Of a stretch of DNA of 64,000 bases, positions 47,698-57,499 are shown one piece after another (within the stretch, counting starts at the first letter, position 1; each line of letters begins with the position of its first letter). Source of the stretch: Sinorhizobium sp. BG8. Lineage in GTDB: Bacteria > Pseudomonadota > Alphaproteobacteria > Rhizobiales > Rhizobiaceae. The stretch covers positions 2,251,501 to 2,315,500 of the forward strand of contig NZ_CP044011.1 in assembly GCF_016864555.1 (NCBI RefSeq). Direction: 5' to 3'. Under the pieces are notes generated by a model. It was given only the letters and a program-made list of their open reading frames with translations, searched no databases and was not told where the DNA came from. The translations under genes were made by a program, and so were the position numbers.

Positions 47698-48963
47698 TCA
47701 ATCGTTGTCCGAGCCGACTTCCACGAACTCGGTCTTGCCGGACCGCAGGCGCTGCATGAGGCTGTAGAGCCTCGGATTCTGCTTGATCGTGCGCTTCGCG
47801 CCAGCCTTGGCCCGATGGATCGCCGCAATCGTGCTGCCGGCGACCGTCGTCGGCCAGAGCAGGTCATGCTGCGCCGTTTCGATCGTGCACCAGGACCGCT
47901 TGTAGGGCTGGTCTCCGATGCCGAAATCGAACAGGCGCACGCCTTCGCTGCAGAGCTGGCGGATGATGAGGTAGAAAAGAAACTCGCCGGGGCTCGCGTC
48001 TGGAACGAGCGTGTCATCGATCGAGCCGAACTGGCAGATGACGTGATCGCCCTTCCGCGACACACCGGCGATTGCAACGATCTTGTCTTCATGTTCCGCC
48101 TTCAGGCGCACCGCATGAAGCTGAAGCGGATAGCTTTCCTCGTTCGGGACGACTGACGTGAGCCGATGGAAGAAATCCTGCGTCTCCGCATCGCGGAAGA
48201 CGTTTGGCAGGCCCATCGCCTCGAACCGCGCGGCTTTCTGGCGGAAAAACACATCGAGCAACGCCTTGCCGTCAGCGGCGGAGGTAGCGATCACGTGTTC
48301 GTATCCGCCGACGAGCTCCAGCCGCCGTTCGGTGCTGCGGAATTTCTTCCTGCGGCGTTTGGCGTTGACCTGCGCCAGCGTCCGTTCGAACTCCGGAAAG
48401 AGCGCGAGCTGGAAGGAAGCGTTTTGGTTCAGCACCGCCGGAAGGTCTGCGAAGGAATTCGTCTCGCCCCGCCAGGTGAGCGGCATGTTTTCGAGCAGGA
48501 AGAGATCGAAGTAGCGCGCGAACTGGCCGCGCGCCTGTTCGAGCGCCTTCCTGAGACGCGGAGGAGCGGCGAGAAAGCGGAATTCGTCGGTATAGAGGCC
48601 GGTATTGATGTTGCTGAACCGGCTTCCCAGGAACCGCGCGGTACGGATCGGCCCGTGCCGGACGATTTCGAGCGGCAGGATGAGATGGGTCTGGCCGCCG
48701 GATACGCCTTCGACGATCAACGGCTTGCAGTCGTGGCTCTCGATCCATGCCTTGCACCAGTCGTAGCTCTGGTGAAGCGAAAGCTCGTTTCGCGATTCCA
48801 GCGCGCGCCAGCTTTGTTCCAGCGGCTCCATCGTATCGTGGAGGCGGATCGACAGCGGGATGGTTGCGGGAATGCGGCCGCCGCCGACCACGGCGCTGGC
48901 GAGCGTACCGAGCATTTCCCTTTCGGTCGGCATGATCTGAAAATCGAGCTGCAAGGCAACCAT
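47698..48963 (-). CDS. BioF2/CelD-like GNAT acyltransferase
   Basis: The 421-residue protein matches the BioF2-like acetyltransferase family (Acetyltransf_6), which has tandem GNAT folds and includes the cellulose-associated CelD. LEQSWRALESRNELSLHQSY DWCKAWIESHD and EFLFYLIIRQLCSEGVRLFD, then FGIGDQPYKRSWC, are typical. It probably acylates the polysaccharide or a precursor. It converges with the co-polymerase gene, only 24 bases apart, and is transcribed towards it. ATG 48963 was used; ATG 48933 is also in frame. Confidence 0.88.
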   Translation of the reverse strand: MVALQLDFQIMPTEREMLGTLASAVVGGGRIPATIPLSIRLHDTMEPLEQSWRALESRNELSLHQSYDWCKAWIESHDCKPLIVEGVSGGQTHLILPLEIVRHGPIRTARFLGSRFSNINTGLYTDEFRFLAAPPRLRKALEQARGQFARYFDLFLLENMPLTWRGETNSFADLPAVLNQNASFQLALFPEFERTLAQVNAKRRRKKFRSTERRLELVGGYEHVIATSAADGKALLDVFFRQKAARFEAMGLPNVFRDAETQDFFHRLTSVVPNEESYPLQLHAVRLKAEHEDKIVAIAGVSRKGDHVICQFGSIDDTLVPDASPGEFLFYLIIRQLCSEGVRLFDFGIGDQPYKRSWCTIETAQHDLLWPTTVAGSTIAAIHRAKAGAKRTIKQNPRLYSLMQRLRSGKTEFVEVGSDND

Positions 48964-49334
48964 GGCAAACCTGTTCGAGACCGGACGGACGGAGCGCCGC
49001 GCCGATATGCTAGGATCTTTCCTTGCCGAAATGGTTTAAAACCGGCCCTGTCGAGGGCTGCGCCCCCATTTAGTCGCGGGCGCGGTTAGCAAAGCGATAA
49101 CGAGGGAGCGCAAAATCGATGCTTCGCGCAGAAACTGTCTCCGTTTCGCGACGAAACCGTCCCGGAATGTATCGCCCCGGCGTCCAGCATTACGACTGGC
49201 CCGTATCCTCCATCCGCCAAGTGGGAATGGTGGAACCAGGTACTTCGAGAGACGTTGGAGTTCTCTCTTTAGATTAGAAAGCCTTCATAAGGGGCCGAAT
49301 TGATTCCAACTCCTGTCATCCGGTGTTGTGGTCC
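48964..49334. other. Intergenic region between the acyltransferase and metallophosphoesterase genes
   Basis: About 370 bases without a convincing gene. GAGAGA/TCTCTC (49247-49252/49262-49267) followed by TTT is a weak hairpin. It lies upstream of the acyltransferase gene, whose promoter should be in the first part. Confidence 0.45.
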
Positions 49335-50081
49335 TCAGCCCAGCCAGCCTCTTGCCAGAACGTTCGCCCATTCCCGCTGGCCGCGGCTTGCCGCAAGGCG
49401 TGAGGCGGCCATGTGGTCGTAGCTGACCAACCTGAACTCCGCGTTCCAGGTGCTGCCCGTCTTCTCGATGATGGCGTATCGGGCATGGGGCGAGCCGGTC
49501 TCTACCTTGTGAAACACCGGCTCGTCGTCGTCATAGCCCGGGCAGCCGACGCTTCCCGGATTGAGGACGATGCGGCCGTCACGGAGCCGGACGATGCGCG
49601 GCAGATGGGTGTGGCCGCAAAGCAGGACGGGATGGTCGATCCCCTCGGCAAACTTCTCGATGCGCTCGAGCTGCGAGAGCCGCATCGTTCCATCCGGGGT
49701 CGCCTCGTCCAGCCAGTACGTCGTGTCGTCGACGGGCGTGGCGTGGCAAAGGAAAATTTCGCCCCGGTGGACCAGCGTTGGCGGCAAGCTTTTCAACCAA
49801 TCGAAGTGATGCGGCTTAAGCTGCTGGTGCGCCATGCTGTCCCAACTGCCCATCTTCTCCGGCGCCTTCTCCACGAGCCAGCGATCGTGATTGCCGCGAA
49901 CGGAGGGAAAACGGTGGCGCATCAGGATGTCTGCCGTGCGCGCGGCGTTGAGCGCGCCGCTCAGGTGGTCGCCAAGGTTGACGACGTCGTCGACCGACTG
50001 CGCGGCGATGTCGGCCAGCACAGCCTCCAGAGCCAGGTCGTTGCCGTGAATGTCTGCGATGACGGCGATGCGCAAGGTCAC
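49335..50081 (-). CDS. Calcineurin-like metallophosphoesterase
   Basis: The 248-residue enzyme carries the five family blocks in order: AVIADIHGNDLAL, NLGDHLSGAL, VRGNHDRWLVE, FLCHATPVDD and LCGHTHLPRI. The GNHD and GHTH motifs supply the dimetal ligands, as in YfcE-like phosphodiesterases; the substrate is unknown. The start at GTG 50081 overlaps the stop of the DUF2842 gene by four bases (GTGA), with GGAGG just upstream. A TTG further in is the alternative. Confidence 0.9.
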   Translation of the reverse strand: MTLRIAVIADIHGNDLALEAVLADIAAQSVDDVVNLGDHLSGALNAARTADILMRHRFPSVRGNHDRWLVEKAPEKMGSWDSMAHQQLKPHHFDWLKSLPPTLVHRGEIFLCHATPVDDTTYWLDEATPDGTMRLSQLERIEKFAEGIDHPVLLCGHTHLPRIVRLRDGRIVLNPGSVGCPGYDDDEPVFHKVETGSPHARYAIIEKTGSTWNAEFRLVSYDHMAASRLAASRGQREWANVLARGWLG

Positions 50082-50296
50082 TTGCCTCCAGACTTGCCGG
50101 GTTTTTCCATCCACTTGATGATCAGCATTGCAGGAAGCACCCACAGAATGCCCGTGAACAGGAAGTAGGCGAGGTGGATCCACCAGGGTGAACTCCCGAG
50201 GGTAGCCGCCGCGACGGTCGTCGCGATCAGCGCGTAGAGGAGGACGAGGATGATGATCAGGATGGTCCCGATCAGCTTGCGCAGGCGAGGGGGCAT
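50078..50296 (-). CDS. DUF2842 small membrane protein
   Basis: The 72-residue protein has two hydrophobic segments ([20 protein letters not shown] and [20 protein letters not shown]) and a basic C-terminal tail, the pattern of DUF2842. It is conserved next to ctaA in several rhizobia; a cytochrome-oxidase link has not been shown to my knowledge. It is divergent from ctaA and overlaps the metallophosphoesterase gene. Confidence 0.85.
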   Translation of the reverse strand: MPPRLRKLIGTILIIILVLLYALIATTVAAATLGSSPWWIHLAYFLFTGILWVLPAMLIIKWMEKPGKSGGK

Positions 50297-50424
50297 GGCA
50301 TTGTCTCATGTCTATTGCGGGAGAGCCGATCGGCGGGGATGCCGCGACCGCATGCCGCAAAGGTTCGTCCCTTGTTTTGCACGGCGAGGTGATGCAAATC
50401 AACGCCAACAAGACAGGAGCCGCC

Positions 50425-51555
50425 ATGACAATCATCGATAGCGCAATCGAGCGCCGCTCTCTCACCGACATCAGTCGGCAGGAGCGCAATCGCAGGCAGG
50501 TGCGCCGCTGGCTTGGGGTCGTTCTTTTCGTGCTGTTCGCGCTCGTGCTCGTCGGCGGTGCGACGCGGCTCACTGAATCGGGCCTGTCGATTACTGAATG
50601 GAAGCCGATCCATGGCGTGATCCCGCCGCTTTCGGCCGCCGAGTGGGACGAGGAATTCGCGCTCTACCAGCGCATTCCGCAGTACAGCCAGATCAACAGC
50701 GGCATGACGGTGGAGGAGTTCAAGACCATCTTCTGGTGGGAATGGGCCCACCGGCTGCTCGCCCGTTCGATCGGCTTCGTCTTTGCGCTGCCTCTTCTGT
50801 TCTTCTGGCTGTCCGGCCGGATCGAGCGCCAGGTGCGGATGCCGCTGCTGGGCCTTCTCGCGCTGGGTGGCTTCCAGGGGTTCATCGGCTGGTGGATGGT
50901 ATCCTCGGGGCTCGCCGACCGGGTCTCGGTCAGCCAGTATCGTCTTGCGACCCACCTCGTGATCGCCTGTCTCATCTTTTCGGGCACGATGTGGATCATG
51001 CGCGGGCTCTCGCCCCACAGCAACGACTCCGCGCCGACCGAGCATTCGAGACTGATGGCGGCGATCATAGCGTGCATGGCGCTGTTCCAGATCTATCTGG
51101 GAGCCCTCGTTGCAGGGCTCGACGCCGGCCTCTCCTACAACACCTGGCCGCTGATGGACGGCGCCCTGGTGCCGGGCAATCTCTTCGTCCAGCAGCCCTG
51201 GTGGATCAATCTCTTCGAAAACCCGAAGACGGTGCAGTTCGTCCATCGCTGCGGAGCCTATGTGCTCCTCGCCCTGGCACTGGCGCACATGATCATTTCC
51301 TTGCGGGCAGCTCCGCAGACGACCCATGCGCGGCGCTCCGTCCTCCTGTTCTGCCTCATCTGTCTTCAGGCAGCGATCGGCATCGCGACGCTGATCTGGC
51401 AGGTTCCGCTTTCCTGGGCGCTCGCGCACCAGGGAGGCGCGCTTGTCGTCCTCGGATTTGCGATCGCACACTGGCGCGGCTTCATCGGAGAGTATCCGAA
51501 CCAGGCACAGAGCGAGGCGGCAATATGGGGCGAGGATCCGGTCGGAAGGCACTAG
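50425..51555 (+). CDS. ctaA: Haem A synthase
   Basis: Oxidises the haem O methyl group to make haem A for aa3-type oxidases. The 376-residue protein has eight helices in two COX15/CtaA repeats with histidine ligands: [20 protein letters not shown]-like [10 protein letters not shown] in the first half, [24 protein letters not shown] and [33 protein letters not shown] is the family signature. ATG 50425 (MTIIDSA) was chosen because AGGAG lies five bases upstream; the longer frame has no support. A strong terminator follows. Confidence 0.95.
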   Translation: MTIIDSAIERRSLTDISRQERNRRQVRRWLGVVLFVLFALVLVGGATRLTESGLSITEWKPIHGVIPPLSAAEWDEEFALYQRIPQYSQINSGMTVEEFKTIFWWEWAHRLLARSIGFVFALPLLFFWLSGRIERQVRMPLLGLLALGGFQGFIGWWMVSSGLADRVSVSQYRLATHLVIACLIFSGTMWIMRGLSPHSNDSAPTEHSRLMAAIIACMALFQIYLGALVAGLDAGLSYNTWPLMDGALVPGNLFVQQPWWINLFENPKTVQFVHRCGAYVLLALALAHMIISLRAAPQTTHARRSVLLFCLICLQAAIGIATLIWQVPLSWALAHQGGALVVLGFAIAHWRGFIGEYPNQAQSEAAIWGEDPVGRH

Positions 51556-51630
51556 AGCCTTTCGAGCCCCGAAATCCCACGGGCTCTTGCGGGCAGGACT
51601 GGATTAGCCCAGCTGCGCGGACAAAAAGAA

Positions 51631-51670
51631 GGGGCACGATCCCGGCAGGAGATCGTGCCCCGTTTCTTTT
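51631..51670. terminator. Bidirectional terminator between ctaA and argC
   Basis: GGGGCACGATC (51631-51641) and GATCGTGCCCC (51651-51661) form a perfect 11-bp stem with a nine-base loop. It is flanked by A-rich sequence on the left and GTTTCTTTT on the right, so it can serve both converging genes. Confidence 0.92.
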
Positions 51671-51705
51671 CCAGTCGTCTGCTCTAATCGGCAGAAACCT
51701 TGGCG

Positions 51706-52638
51706 TCAGGCGCGCAGCATCAGGTCCATGTTCTGGACGGCGGCTCCGGACGCTCCCTTGCCGAGATTGTCGAGAAGCGCGACGAGGTTGACGTGCGCTG
51801 ACCCGGCCGTGCCGAAGACGAACAGCTTCATCCTGTCGGTATTGGCGAGCTCTACCGCATTGACGCGGGCGATCGCAGCGCTCTCCTTGAGATCGACCAC
51901 CTCGACGATATCCTGGCCCGCATAGTGATCGCTGAGGGCGGCGTGGATGGAGCCGAGAGAGGCGCCAACGTTCAGGTCCGCGAGATAGAGGGGAACCTGC
52001 ACGATCATGCCTTGCGGGAACTTGCCTACGGAGGGTGAGAACAGCGGTGCGCGCTGAAGCAGGCCATGGATCTGCATTTCCGGCACATGCTTGTGCTTGA
52101 GCGGCAGACCGTAGAGGAAATGGGGAGCATCGATGGCGTCCGGATGCGACGGATCCTCCATCTGGGCGATCATCTGCTTGCCGCCGCCCGTGTAGCCGGA
52201 CACGGCATTGACGGTGATCGGATAGTCTTCCGGAAGGATGCCGGAAGCCCTCAGCGGACGGATCAGGCCGATTGCGCCGGTCGGATAGCAGCCCGGGTTG
52301 GCGACATAGCGGGCAGCCGAGATCTTCCCTGCCTGCGCCTGGTCCATCTCGGCGAAACCGTAGGCCCAGTCCGGATTGACGCGGTGTGCGGTCGAGGTGT
52401 CGATGATGCGGACGCTGTTGTTGCCGGAAACCATGGCAACGGCTTCCTTTGCCGCATCGTCGGGCAGGCACAGGATCGCAATGTCGGCGCCGTTCAGGAG
52501 GTCCTCGCGGAGTGCCGCGTTACGCCGCTCCGCTTCCGGAATGGACAGGAGTTCCACGTCGCTGCGTCCGGCCATGCGGGTGCGGATCTGCAACCCCGTC
52601 GTGCCGTGTTCGCCATCGATGAAGATTTTCGGTTTCAT
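51706..52638 (-). CDS. argC: N-acetyl-gamma-glutamyl-phosphate reductase
   Basis: Third step of arginine synthesis. The 310-residue enzyme is the short type 2 form: [17 protein letters not shown] at the N terminus, the catalytic cysteine in [13 protein letters not shown], and [17 protein letters not shown] 52638 (MKPKIF) has the start expected for the family; the open frame extends ten codons upstream. It converges with ctaA and is followed upstream by speB on the same strand after about 330 bases. Confidence 0.96.
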   Translation of the reverse strand: MKPKIFIDGEHGTTGLQIRTRMAGRSDVELLSIPEAERRNAALREDLLNGADIAILCLPDDAAKEAVAMVSGNNSVRIIDTSTAHRVNPDWAYGFAEMDQAQAGKISAARYVANPGCYPTGAIGLIRPLRASGILPEDYPITVNAVSGYTGGGKQMIAQMEDPSHPDAIDAPHFLYGLPLKHKHVPEMQIHGLLQRAPLFSPSVGKFPQGMIVQVPLYLADLNVGASLGSIHAALSDHYAGQDIVEVVDLKESAAIARVNAVELANTDRMKLFVFGTAGSAHVNLVALLDNLGKGASGAAVQNMDLMLRA

Positions 52639-52972
52639 GGATCCAGCCCTGCTTCGCGACGCGATCAAAATCGCTTTCGGCGTTCACCCGGCCATGAGCG
52701 GCGCCCTGAAACAGCGCCCTAGAGGGCCGGGATCGGCGCCCTTGTGGCGCATATAACCCGCAGTCTGGCGCGTTGCAACGGCGCCGGGCTCACCAAGATT
52801 ATGAAAGTTCTGTTGCGAAGTGTCGCCAGTGCGGGCCGAGCAACCGGCGAGGGCGCCATCGATCATCCATGTCAGGATTGGAACACGTGAAGGATGCCAC
52901 GCCGGCCGCCGGATCGGCGGCCTGCTGATGCTCGTTAGAGGGGGAGGCGGGACTTGCTCCTCCCTGCTCTTG
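52639..52972. other. Intergenic region between speB and argC
   Basis: About 330 bases without a convincing gene. GGCCGCCG/CGGCGGCC (52904-52911/52915-52922) is a very strong hairpin with a three-base loop, and GGGAGG/CCTCCC (52942-52947/52959-52964) a second one. Both lie just past the speB stop and neither has a T-run, so they may protect the speB mRNA end. Confidence 0.5.
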
Positions 52973-53929
52973 TCAGCTCCGCCTCTCCGCCAGCCATTCC
53001 GCCTGGAGGCCGAGCATGTACATCGCGATCGTCGAGCCGGCGATCGCCGTAATGTCGGCGTGGTCGTAGGCGGGTGCAACTTCAACGACGTCCGCGCCCT
53101 TGATGTGGAGCGCGCCGAGCTTGCGCAGAACGGAAAGGATCTTGGCGCTGGAAGGGCCGCCGGAGACCGGTGTTCCCGTGCCGGGGGCATAGGCCGGATC
53201 GAGGCAGTCGATATCGAAGGTGAGATAGGCCGGGCGATCTCCGACGTGGCGGATGATCGTGTCAGCGATCTCGCCGGCGCTCAATTCCTCCACGTCATAG
53301 CCGTAGACGATGCGAATCCCGCAGTCCTCCGGCGCGTGGGTCCGGATGCCGACCTGGATCGACCGGTCGGTATCGATGATCCCGTCGCGCGCTGCCCGTG
53401 CGACGAACGAGCCGTGGTCGATGCGTCCCTTCTCGTCGGGCCAGGTGTCCTGATGGGCATCGAACTGGACGAGGGCAAGCGGCCCGTGGAGGGCGGCATG
53501 GGCCTTCAGGACCGGCCAGGTGACGAAGTGGTCGCCGCCGAGGGTCAGCAGGAAGGCGCCCGACTTGAGGATCTTCGCGGCCTCCTTCTCGATCGTGGCA
53601 GGGGTCTTCTGGTGATTGCCGTAGTCGAGCAGGCAATCGCCATAATCGATCACAGCCATGCTCTCGAAGAGATCGCGCTCGAAGGGGTACTGCGGATCGT
53701 TGTCCATGATCGCCGACGCCCGGCGGATCGCCTGAGGTCCGAACCGGGCGCCGGGACGATTGGAGGTGGCCGCATCGAAGGGAATGCCCCAGACGACCGC
53801 ATCGGCTCCGGCGAGGTTCTTGGTGTACTTGCGGCGCATGAAGGAAAGAACACCCGCGTGCGTCGGATCCGACGCGGCACTCTTCAGAGACTTCGCAGTG
53901 ATTGAATGATCGATCGTCTTGTTGGCCAT
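52973..53929 (-). CDS. speB: Agmatinase (ureohydrolase)
   Basis: Hydrolyses agmatine to putrescine and urea. The 318-residue protein has the three manganese-binding ureohydrolase motifs: TLGGDHFVTWPVLKAH, VQFDAHQDTWPDEKG and TFDIDCLDPAYAPGTGTPV. A related guanidine substrate cannot be excluded. ATG 53929 (MANKTI) was chosen because GGAGG lies six bases upstream; the longer frame to 54007 overlaps that site. It lies on the argC strand. Confidence 0.92.
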   Translation of the reverse strand: MANKTIDHSITAKSLKSAASDPTHAGVLSFMRRKYTKNLAGADAVVWGIPFDAATSNRPGARFGPQAIRRASAIMDNDPQYPFERDLFESMAVIDYGDCLLDYGNHQKTPATIEKEAAKILKSGAFLLTLGGDHFVTWPVLKAHAALHGPLALVQFDAHQDTWPDEKGRIDHGSFVARAARDGIIDTDRSIQVGIRTHAPEDCGIRIVYGYDVEELSAGEIADTIIRHVGDRPAYLTFDIDCLDPAYAPGTGTPVSGGPSSAKILSVLRKLGALHIKGADVVEVAPAYDHADITAIAGSTIAMYMLGLQAEWLAERRS

Positions 53930-54235
53930 GGGCATCCTCCGCAATTGCGGCGACGTTGGCCAATCCGACCGATGAAGGCAAGAGGGCGCCATAGCAATTT
54001 CCACCACCGCTCACTTCCCGTTGGACAAACCCTCCATTGTGACGGTTTTGCCCCGGCCGGGAGTGACACCGGGTGCGACCGATTGTATCGCGCACGCACG
54101 TCCGGGGATGTCTGCCTCAATTTCATCACCATGTAAGGGCCTTGGGGCGCCTGTCCCGCGCTCCTTGGCAGAACGTCCGGGCGGCAGTCAGGTGCGAGAC
54201 CCGGCGGAAGAGTTTCGCCGCATGCAGGAATACTT
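53930..54235. other. Intergenic region between speB and the acyltransferase gene
   Basis: About 300 bases between divergent genes. I see GC-rich inverted stretches but no hairpin with a T-run, no riboswitch and no convincing promoter. Confidence 0.4.
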
Positions 54236-56227
54236 ATGCAGTATCGAAATGAAATCGACGGCCTGAGGGCCGTCGCCGTCGTCTCAGTCGTTTTCTTTCA
54301 TGCGGGTTTCTCGTTCTGGGGCGGCGGTTTTGCCGGCGTCGACGTATTCTTCGTGATCAGCGGTTACCTCATCACGTCGCTGATCCTGCGCGACCTCGAT
54401 TCGGGGACCTTCTCGCTGGTGTCCTTCTACGAGCGCAGGGCGCGACGCATTCTCCCGGCCCTGGTGCTGGTGATGCTGTGCTGCATGCCGTTCGCCTGGC
54501 GGTGGATGCTGCCGGCGGCCTTCATCGACTATTCGAAGAGCCTGATCACCGCCGCCTTGTCAGTCTCGAACTTCTATTTCTGGCACAAGAGCGACTATTT
54601 CGCCCCGGATTCCCATGAAGTGCCGCTCCTGCATACCTGGAGCCTTGGCGTCGAGGAGCAGTTCTACGTGCTCCTTCCCTTGCTTCTCATGGGGCTCTGG
54701 AAGACCCGGCGAAGCTGGGTGACGTGGACGATCCTCGCAATCGCCGCGGCAAGCCTCGGCCTGTCGCAATGGGGCGCGCAGAACGCCCCGGACGCGAACT
54801 TCTACCTCTTGCCCGCCCGCGCCTGGGAATTGCTCGCCGGCTCGCTCGTCGCGCTGATGCAGTTCCGCCGCGAAGGCGTCGCCCCCCATCGCGCCGCCGG
54901 CCAGTTTGCGCTGCTCGGGCTGGCGCTCGTTCTCTTCTCGATCTTCTTCTTCGATGAAACGGTGCCGTTCCCCTCGGTCTACGCGCTCGTGCCGGTCGTC
55001 GGGACCGCGCTGATCCTGCAGTTCGCGGTCAAGGGCACCTGGGCAGCGACGCTGCTGTCTGCCGCACCGCTCGTCGTGATCGGCCAGCTCAGCTATAGCG
55101 CCTACCTGTGGCATCAGCCGCTCTTTGCCTTTGCGCGTCTGTCCAGCCTTTCGGTTCCGTCCACTGCGTTCATGCTCGCGCTGTGTGGACTGACCTTTGT
55201 CCTCGCCTACCTGTCGTGGCGGTTCGTCGAACGGCCATTCCGGAAGGGGAGTGTGCCTATCTTCGCGAACACCCGGCAGGTCTTTACCACCTCGGCCGTG
55301 TCGCTCTTCGCCTTGATCTCATTCGGTCTCGTCGGAGTCTATACGGACGGGATGCGTTCGAGGCTTCCGGAGCCGGTCAAGAATTTCCTTGCCGATACGT
55401 CGTGGAGCAGGAAGTGCCTCTTCCAGCGTGGCGATGCGCGAAGCAATTCGGCTGTCCGCGATTGCGTCTTCAACGCGGAACAGGCGAAACACTATGCGAT
55501 CTGGGGCGATTCCGTCTCAGCCTCGATTGCGCCCGAACTTGCGCGCCGCCTGAAGGAAGATGGAATCGCACTGCATCAGCTTACCCACGGATACTGCGCC
55601 CCGATCCTCGACGTCACGGCGCGGGACGTGGCGGGCGCGCGCGATTGCCCTGACTTCAACAGGGAGGCTTACAACCTCATTATCAGGAGCGGGATCAGCA
55701 CCGTCATTCTCTTTGCCTCATGGGAGGAGTTCTTCGACAGGGGAACCTACCTCGTGGAGGGCGTCGCCACCGACGAAAAGCCCGCCGGGATGAAGCGACT
55801 GAAGGACGAGCTCAGGGAAACGGTTGACGGCCTCGAGCGGGCCGGGGTGAAGGTCGTCCTGGTCTATCCGCATCCCACACTTCGCGTACGGGCGGCTGAC
55901 ACGGCTGCAAAACTCATGCTGAAGGGCGATGCCAAGCCGGAGGTCGGGCAGAGCTATCAGGAGTTCCTCGGCGAGGCGGCGAAGTCCTATGCGGTGCTGG
56001 ACAGCGCCGATATCGACGGTCCGACCCGGATCTATCCCGAGAGGTTGTTCTGCAACCGGTTCGAGGCAGGCCAGTGCGTCATGGTCAACGAGGGTATGCC
56101 GTACCTTGTCGACTCCGTTCACTTTGCCGCCGAGGGCGCGAAGGTCGTCGCGGACGCGATCATGAAGATGCTCGAAGCCCCGTCGCAGCAGGACAAGGAA
56201 TCAAAGGGCCTCGGCTTCGCAAGCTGA
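54236..56227 (+). CDS. OafA-type acyltransferase 3 fused to an SGNH domain
   Basis: Predicted to O-acylate a surface polysaccharide. The 663-residue protein has an acyltransferase-3 membrane domain (about residues 1-360, ten or eleven helices) starting YRNEIDGLRAVAVVSVVFFH. It also has AGVDVFFVISGYLITSLIL and VPLLHTWSLGVEEQFYVLLP. The periplasmic SGNH domain follows, with the GDS block AIWGDSVSAS (about residue 424) and the C-terminal DSVHF (Asp/His, about residue 624). It stands between speB and rpsI, facing the ribosomal operon, and no polysaccharide genes are adjacent. Confidence 0.93.
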   Translation: MQYRNEIDGLRAVAVVSVVFFHAGFSFWGGGFAGVDVFFVISGYLITSLILRDLDSGTFSLVSFYERRARRILPALVLVMLCCMPFAWRWMLPAAFIDYSKSLITAALSVSNFYFWHKSDYFAPDSHEVPLLHTWSLGVEEQFYVLLPLLLMGLWKTRRSWVTWTILAIAAASLGLSQWGAQNAPDANFYLLPARAWELLAGSLVALMQFRREGVAPHRAAGQFALLGLALVLFSIFFFDETVPFPSVYALVPVVGTALILQFAVKGTWAATLLSAAPLVVIGQLSYSAYLWHQPLFAFARLSSLSVPSTAFMLALCGLTFVLAYLSWRFVERPFRKGSVPIFANTRQVFTTSAVSLFALISFGLVGVYTDGMRSRLPEPVKNFLADTSWSRKCLFQRGDARSNSAVRDCVFNAEQAKHYAIWGDSVSASIAPELARRLKEDGIALHQLTHGYCAPILDVTARDVAGARDCPDFNREAYNLIIRSGISTVILFASWEEFFDRGTYLVEGVATDEKPAGMKRLKDELRETVDGLERAGVKVVLVYPHPTLRVRAADTAAKLMLKGDAKPEVGQSYQEFLGEAAKSYAVLDSADIDGPTRIYPERLFCNRFEAGQCVMVNEGMPYLVDSVHFAAEGAKVVADAIMKMLEAPSQQDKESKGLGFAS

Positions 56228-56377
56228 GGGTCGGCCGAACGCGGGAGTTTCCGTCAGGACACGGATACGAAAGCCATGGCCGAAGGCCGCGTGGAGGCAA
56301 TCGCGCGGTTTGCGATCGCTCTTCTGTAAAGCGATGTGCCAACGGCCCCACGCTTCGGAGGGCGGCAGCCAGATACG

Positions 56378-56407
56378 AAAAAGGCCGGAGACGAATCTCC
56401 GGCCTTT
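56378..56407 (-). terminator. Terminator of the rplM-rpsI operon
   Basis: GGCCGGAGA (56383-56391) and TCTCCGGCC (56396-56404) form a perfect stem with a CGAA loop. On the minus strand five T residues follow, just past the rpsI stop. Confidence 0.92.
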
Positions 56408-56434
56408 CCAAATCCGATCCCTTGCGGGAAGAGA

Positions 56435-56908
56435 TCAACGCTTCGAGAACTGGAACGAACGACGTGCCTTTGCACGGCCGTACTTCTTACGCTCGACGGT
56501 ACGGCTGTCGCGGGTAAGGAAGCCGCCCTTCTTGAGAACAGCGCGGAGCGCCGGCTCGTAGTAGGTCAGCGCCTTGGAGATGCCGTGACGAACGGCACCG
56601 GCCTGGCCGGACAGACCGCCGCCAGCAACCGTGGCGTCGATGTCGAACTGACCGTCGCGTGCTGCCGCGATGATCGGCTGCTGCAGGATCATCTGCAGAA
56701 CCGGACGGGCGAAGTAGGCCGAGAAAGCCTTGCCGTTGACGGTGATCTTGCCGGAGCCCGGCTTGACCCATACGCGGGCGACGGCGTCCTTGCGCTTGCC
56801 GGTCGCGTAGGCGCGGCCCTGGGCGTCAACTTTCTTGACGTGAACCGGAGCGGATGCCGGAGCGGCGGCAGAGGTGCCGAGATCCTTCAGGGAAGAGAGG
56901 TCAGCCAT
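56435..56908 (-). CDS. rpsI: 30S ribosomal protein S9
   Basis: Small-subunit protein whose C-terminal tail reaches the P-site tRNA. The 157-residue product has an alphaproteobacterial N-terminal extension (about 30 residues, Ala/Pro-rich) before the S9 core: [39 protein letters not shown], and the C-terminal [20 protein letters not shown] ending SFQFSKR. It starts two bases after the rplM stop. Confidence 0.97.
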   Translation of the reverse strand: MADLSSLKDLGTSAAAPASAPVHVKKVDAQGRAYATGKRKDAVARVWVKPGSGKITVNGKAFSAYFARPVLQMILQQPIIAAARDGQFDIDATVAGGGLSGQAGAVRHGISKALTYYEPALRAVLKKGGFLTRDSRTVERKKYGRAKARRSFQFSKR

Positions 56909-56910
56909 TA

Positions 56911-57375
56911 TCAGGCGCTCCTTACGTTCTTGCTGTTCAGCTTGGCGACGTCGAGGACGGCCGGCTGCTGTGCTTCGTGCGGGTGGTTGGAACCAGCATA
57001 GACGCGCAGGTTCTTCATCTGGCGACGGCCGAGCGGACCGCGCGGAACCATGCGCTCAACAGCCTTCTCGATGACGCGCTCCGGGAAGCGGCCTTCGATG
57101 ATCTGGCGAGCCGTACGCTCCTTGATGCCGCCGGGGTAACCGGTGTGCCAGTAGTACTTCTTGTCGGAGTACTTCTTGCCGGTCAGAGCGACCTTTTCCG
57201 CGTTGATGACGATGACATTGTCGCCGTCGTCGACGTGGGGGGTGTAGGTAGCCTTATGCTTGCCGCGCAGATGGTTTGCGATGATGGTGGCGAGACGACC
57301 GACAACGAGGCCTTCGGCATCGATGAGGATCCACTTCTTTTCCACCTCGGCGGGCTTCTGTACGAAGGTTGCCAT
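56911..57375 (-). CDS. rplM: 50S ribosomal protein L13
   Basis: Early-assembling large-subunit protein. The 154-residue product shows [60 protein letters not shown] and [23 protein letters not shown] 57375 (MATFVQK) gives the right length; the frame is open upstream. It heads the rplM-rpsI operon under a strong promoter and a structured leader of about 118 bases. Confidence 0.97.
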   Translation of the reverse strand: MATFVQKPAEVEKKWILIDAEGLVVGRLATIIANHLRGKHKATYTPHVDDGDNVIVINAEKVALTGKKYSDKKYYWHTGYPGGIKERTARQIIEGRFPERVIEKAVERMVPRGPLGRRQMKNLRVYAGSNHPHEAQQPAVLDVAKLNSKNVRSA

Positions 57376-57437
57376 GGTAAAACTCTTTTCGTTTGGGACC
57401 CGAGACCGCAAGAGCCCGGGCGTTTCTTGTTGCTTGG

Positions 57438-57493
57438 TTTGGCGGGCTTTCACGCGCCAAAAACGAAAGCGGCCCGAAGGGACCGCAATCTGG
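57438..57493 (-). promoter_or_regulatory. Structured leader of rplM-rpsI
   Basis: On the minus strand, in transcript order, a first hairpin GCGGTCC-CTTC-GGCCGC-type (57469-57486) is followed by TTTCGTTTTT, resembling an intrinsic terminator. The last T residues and the next bases (TTTGGCG/CGCCAAA, 57438-57461) form a second hairpin that would compete with the T-run. This could be a regulatory attenuator for L13/S9 autoregulation or simply leader structure. Confidence 0.5.
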
Positions 57494-57499
57494 CTGGGC

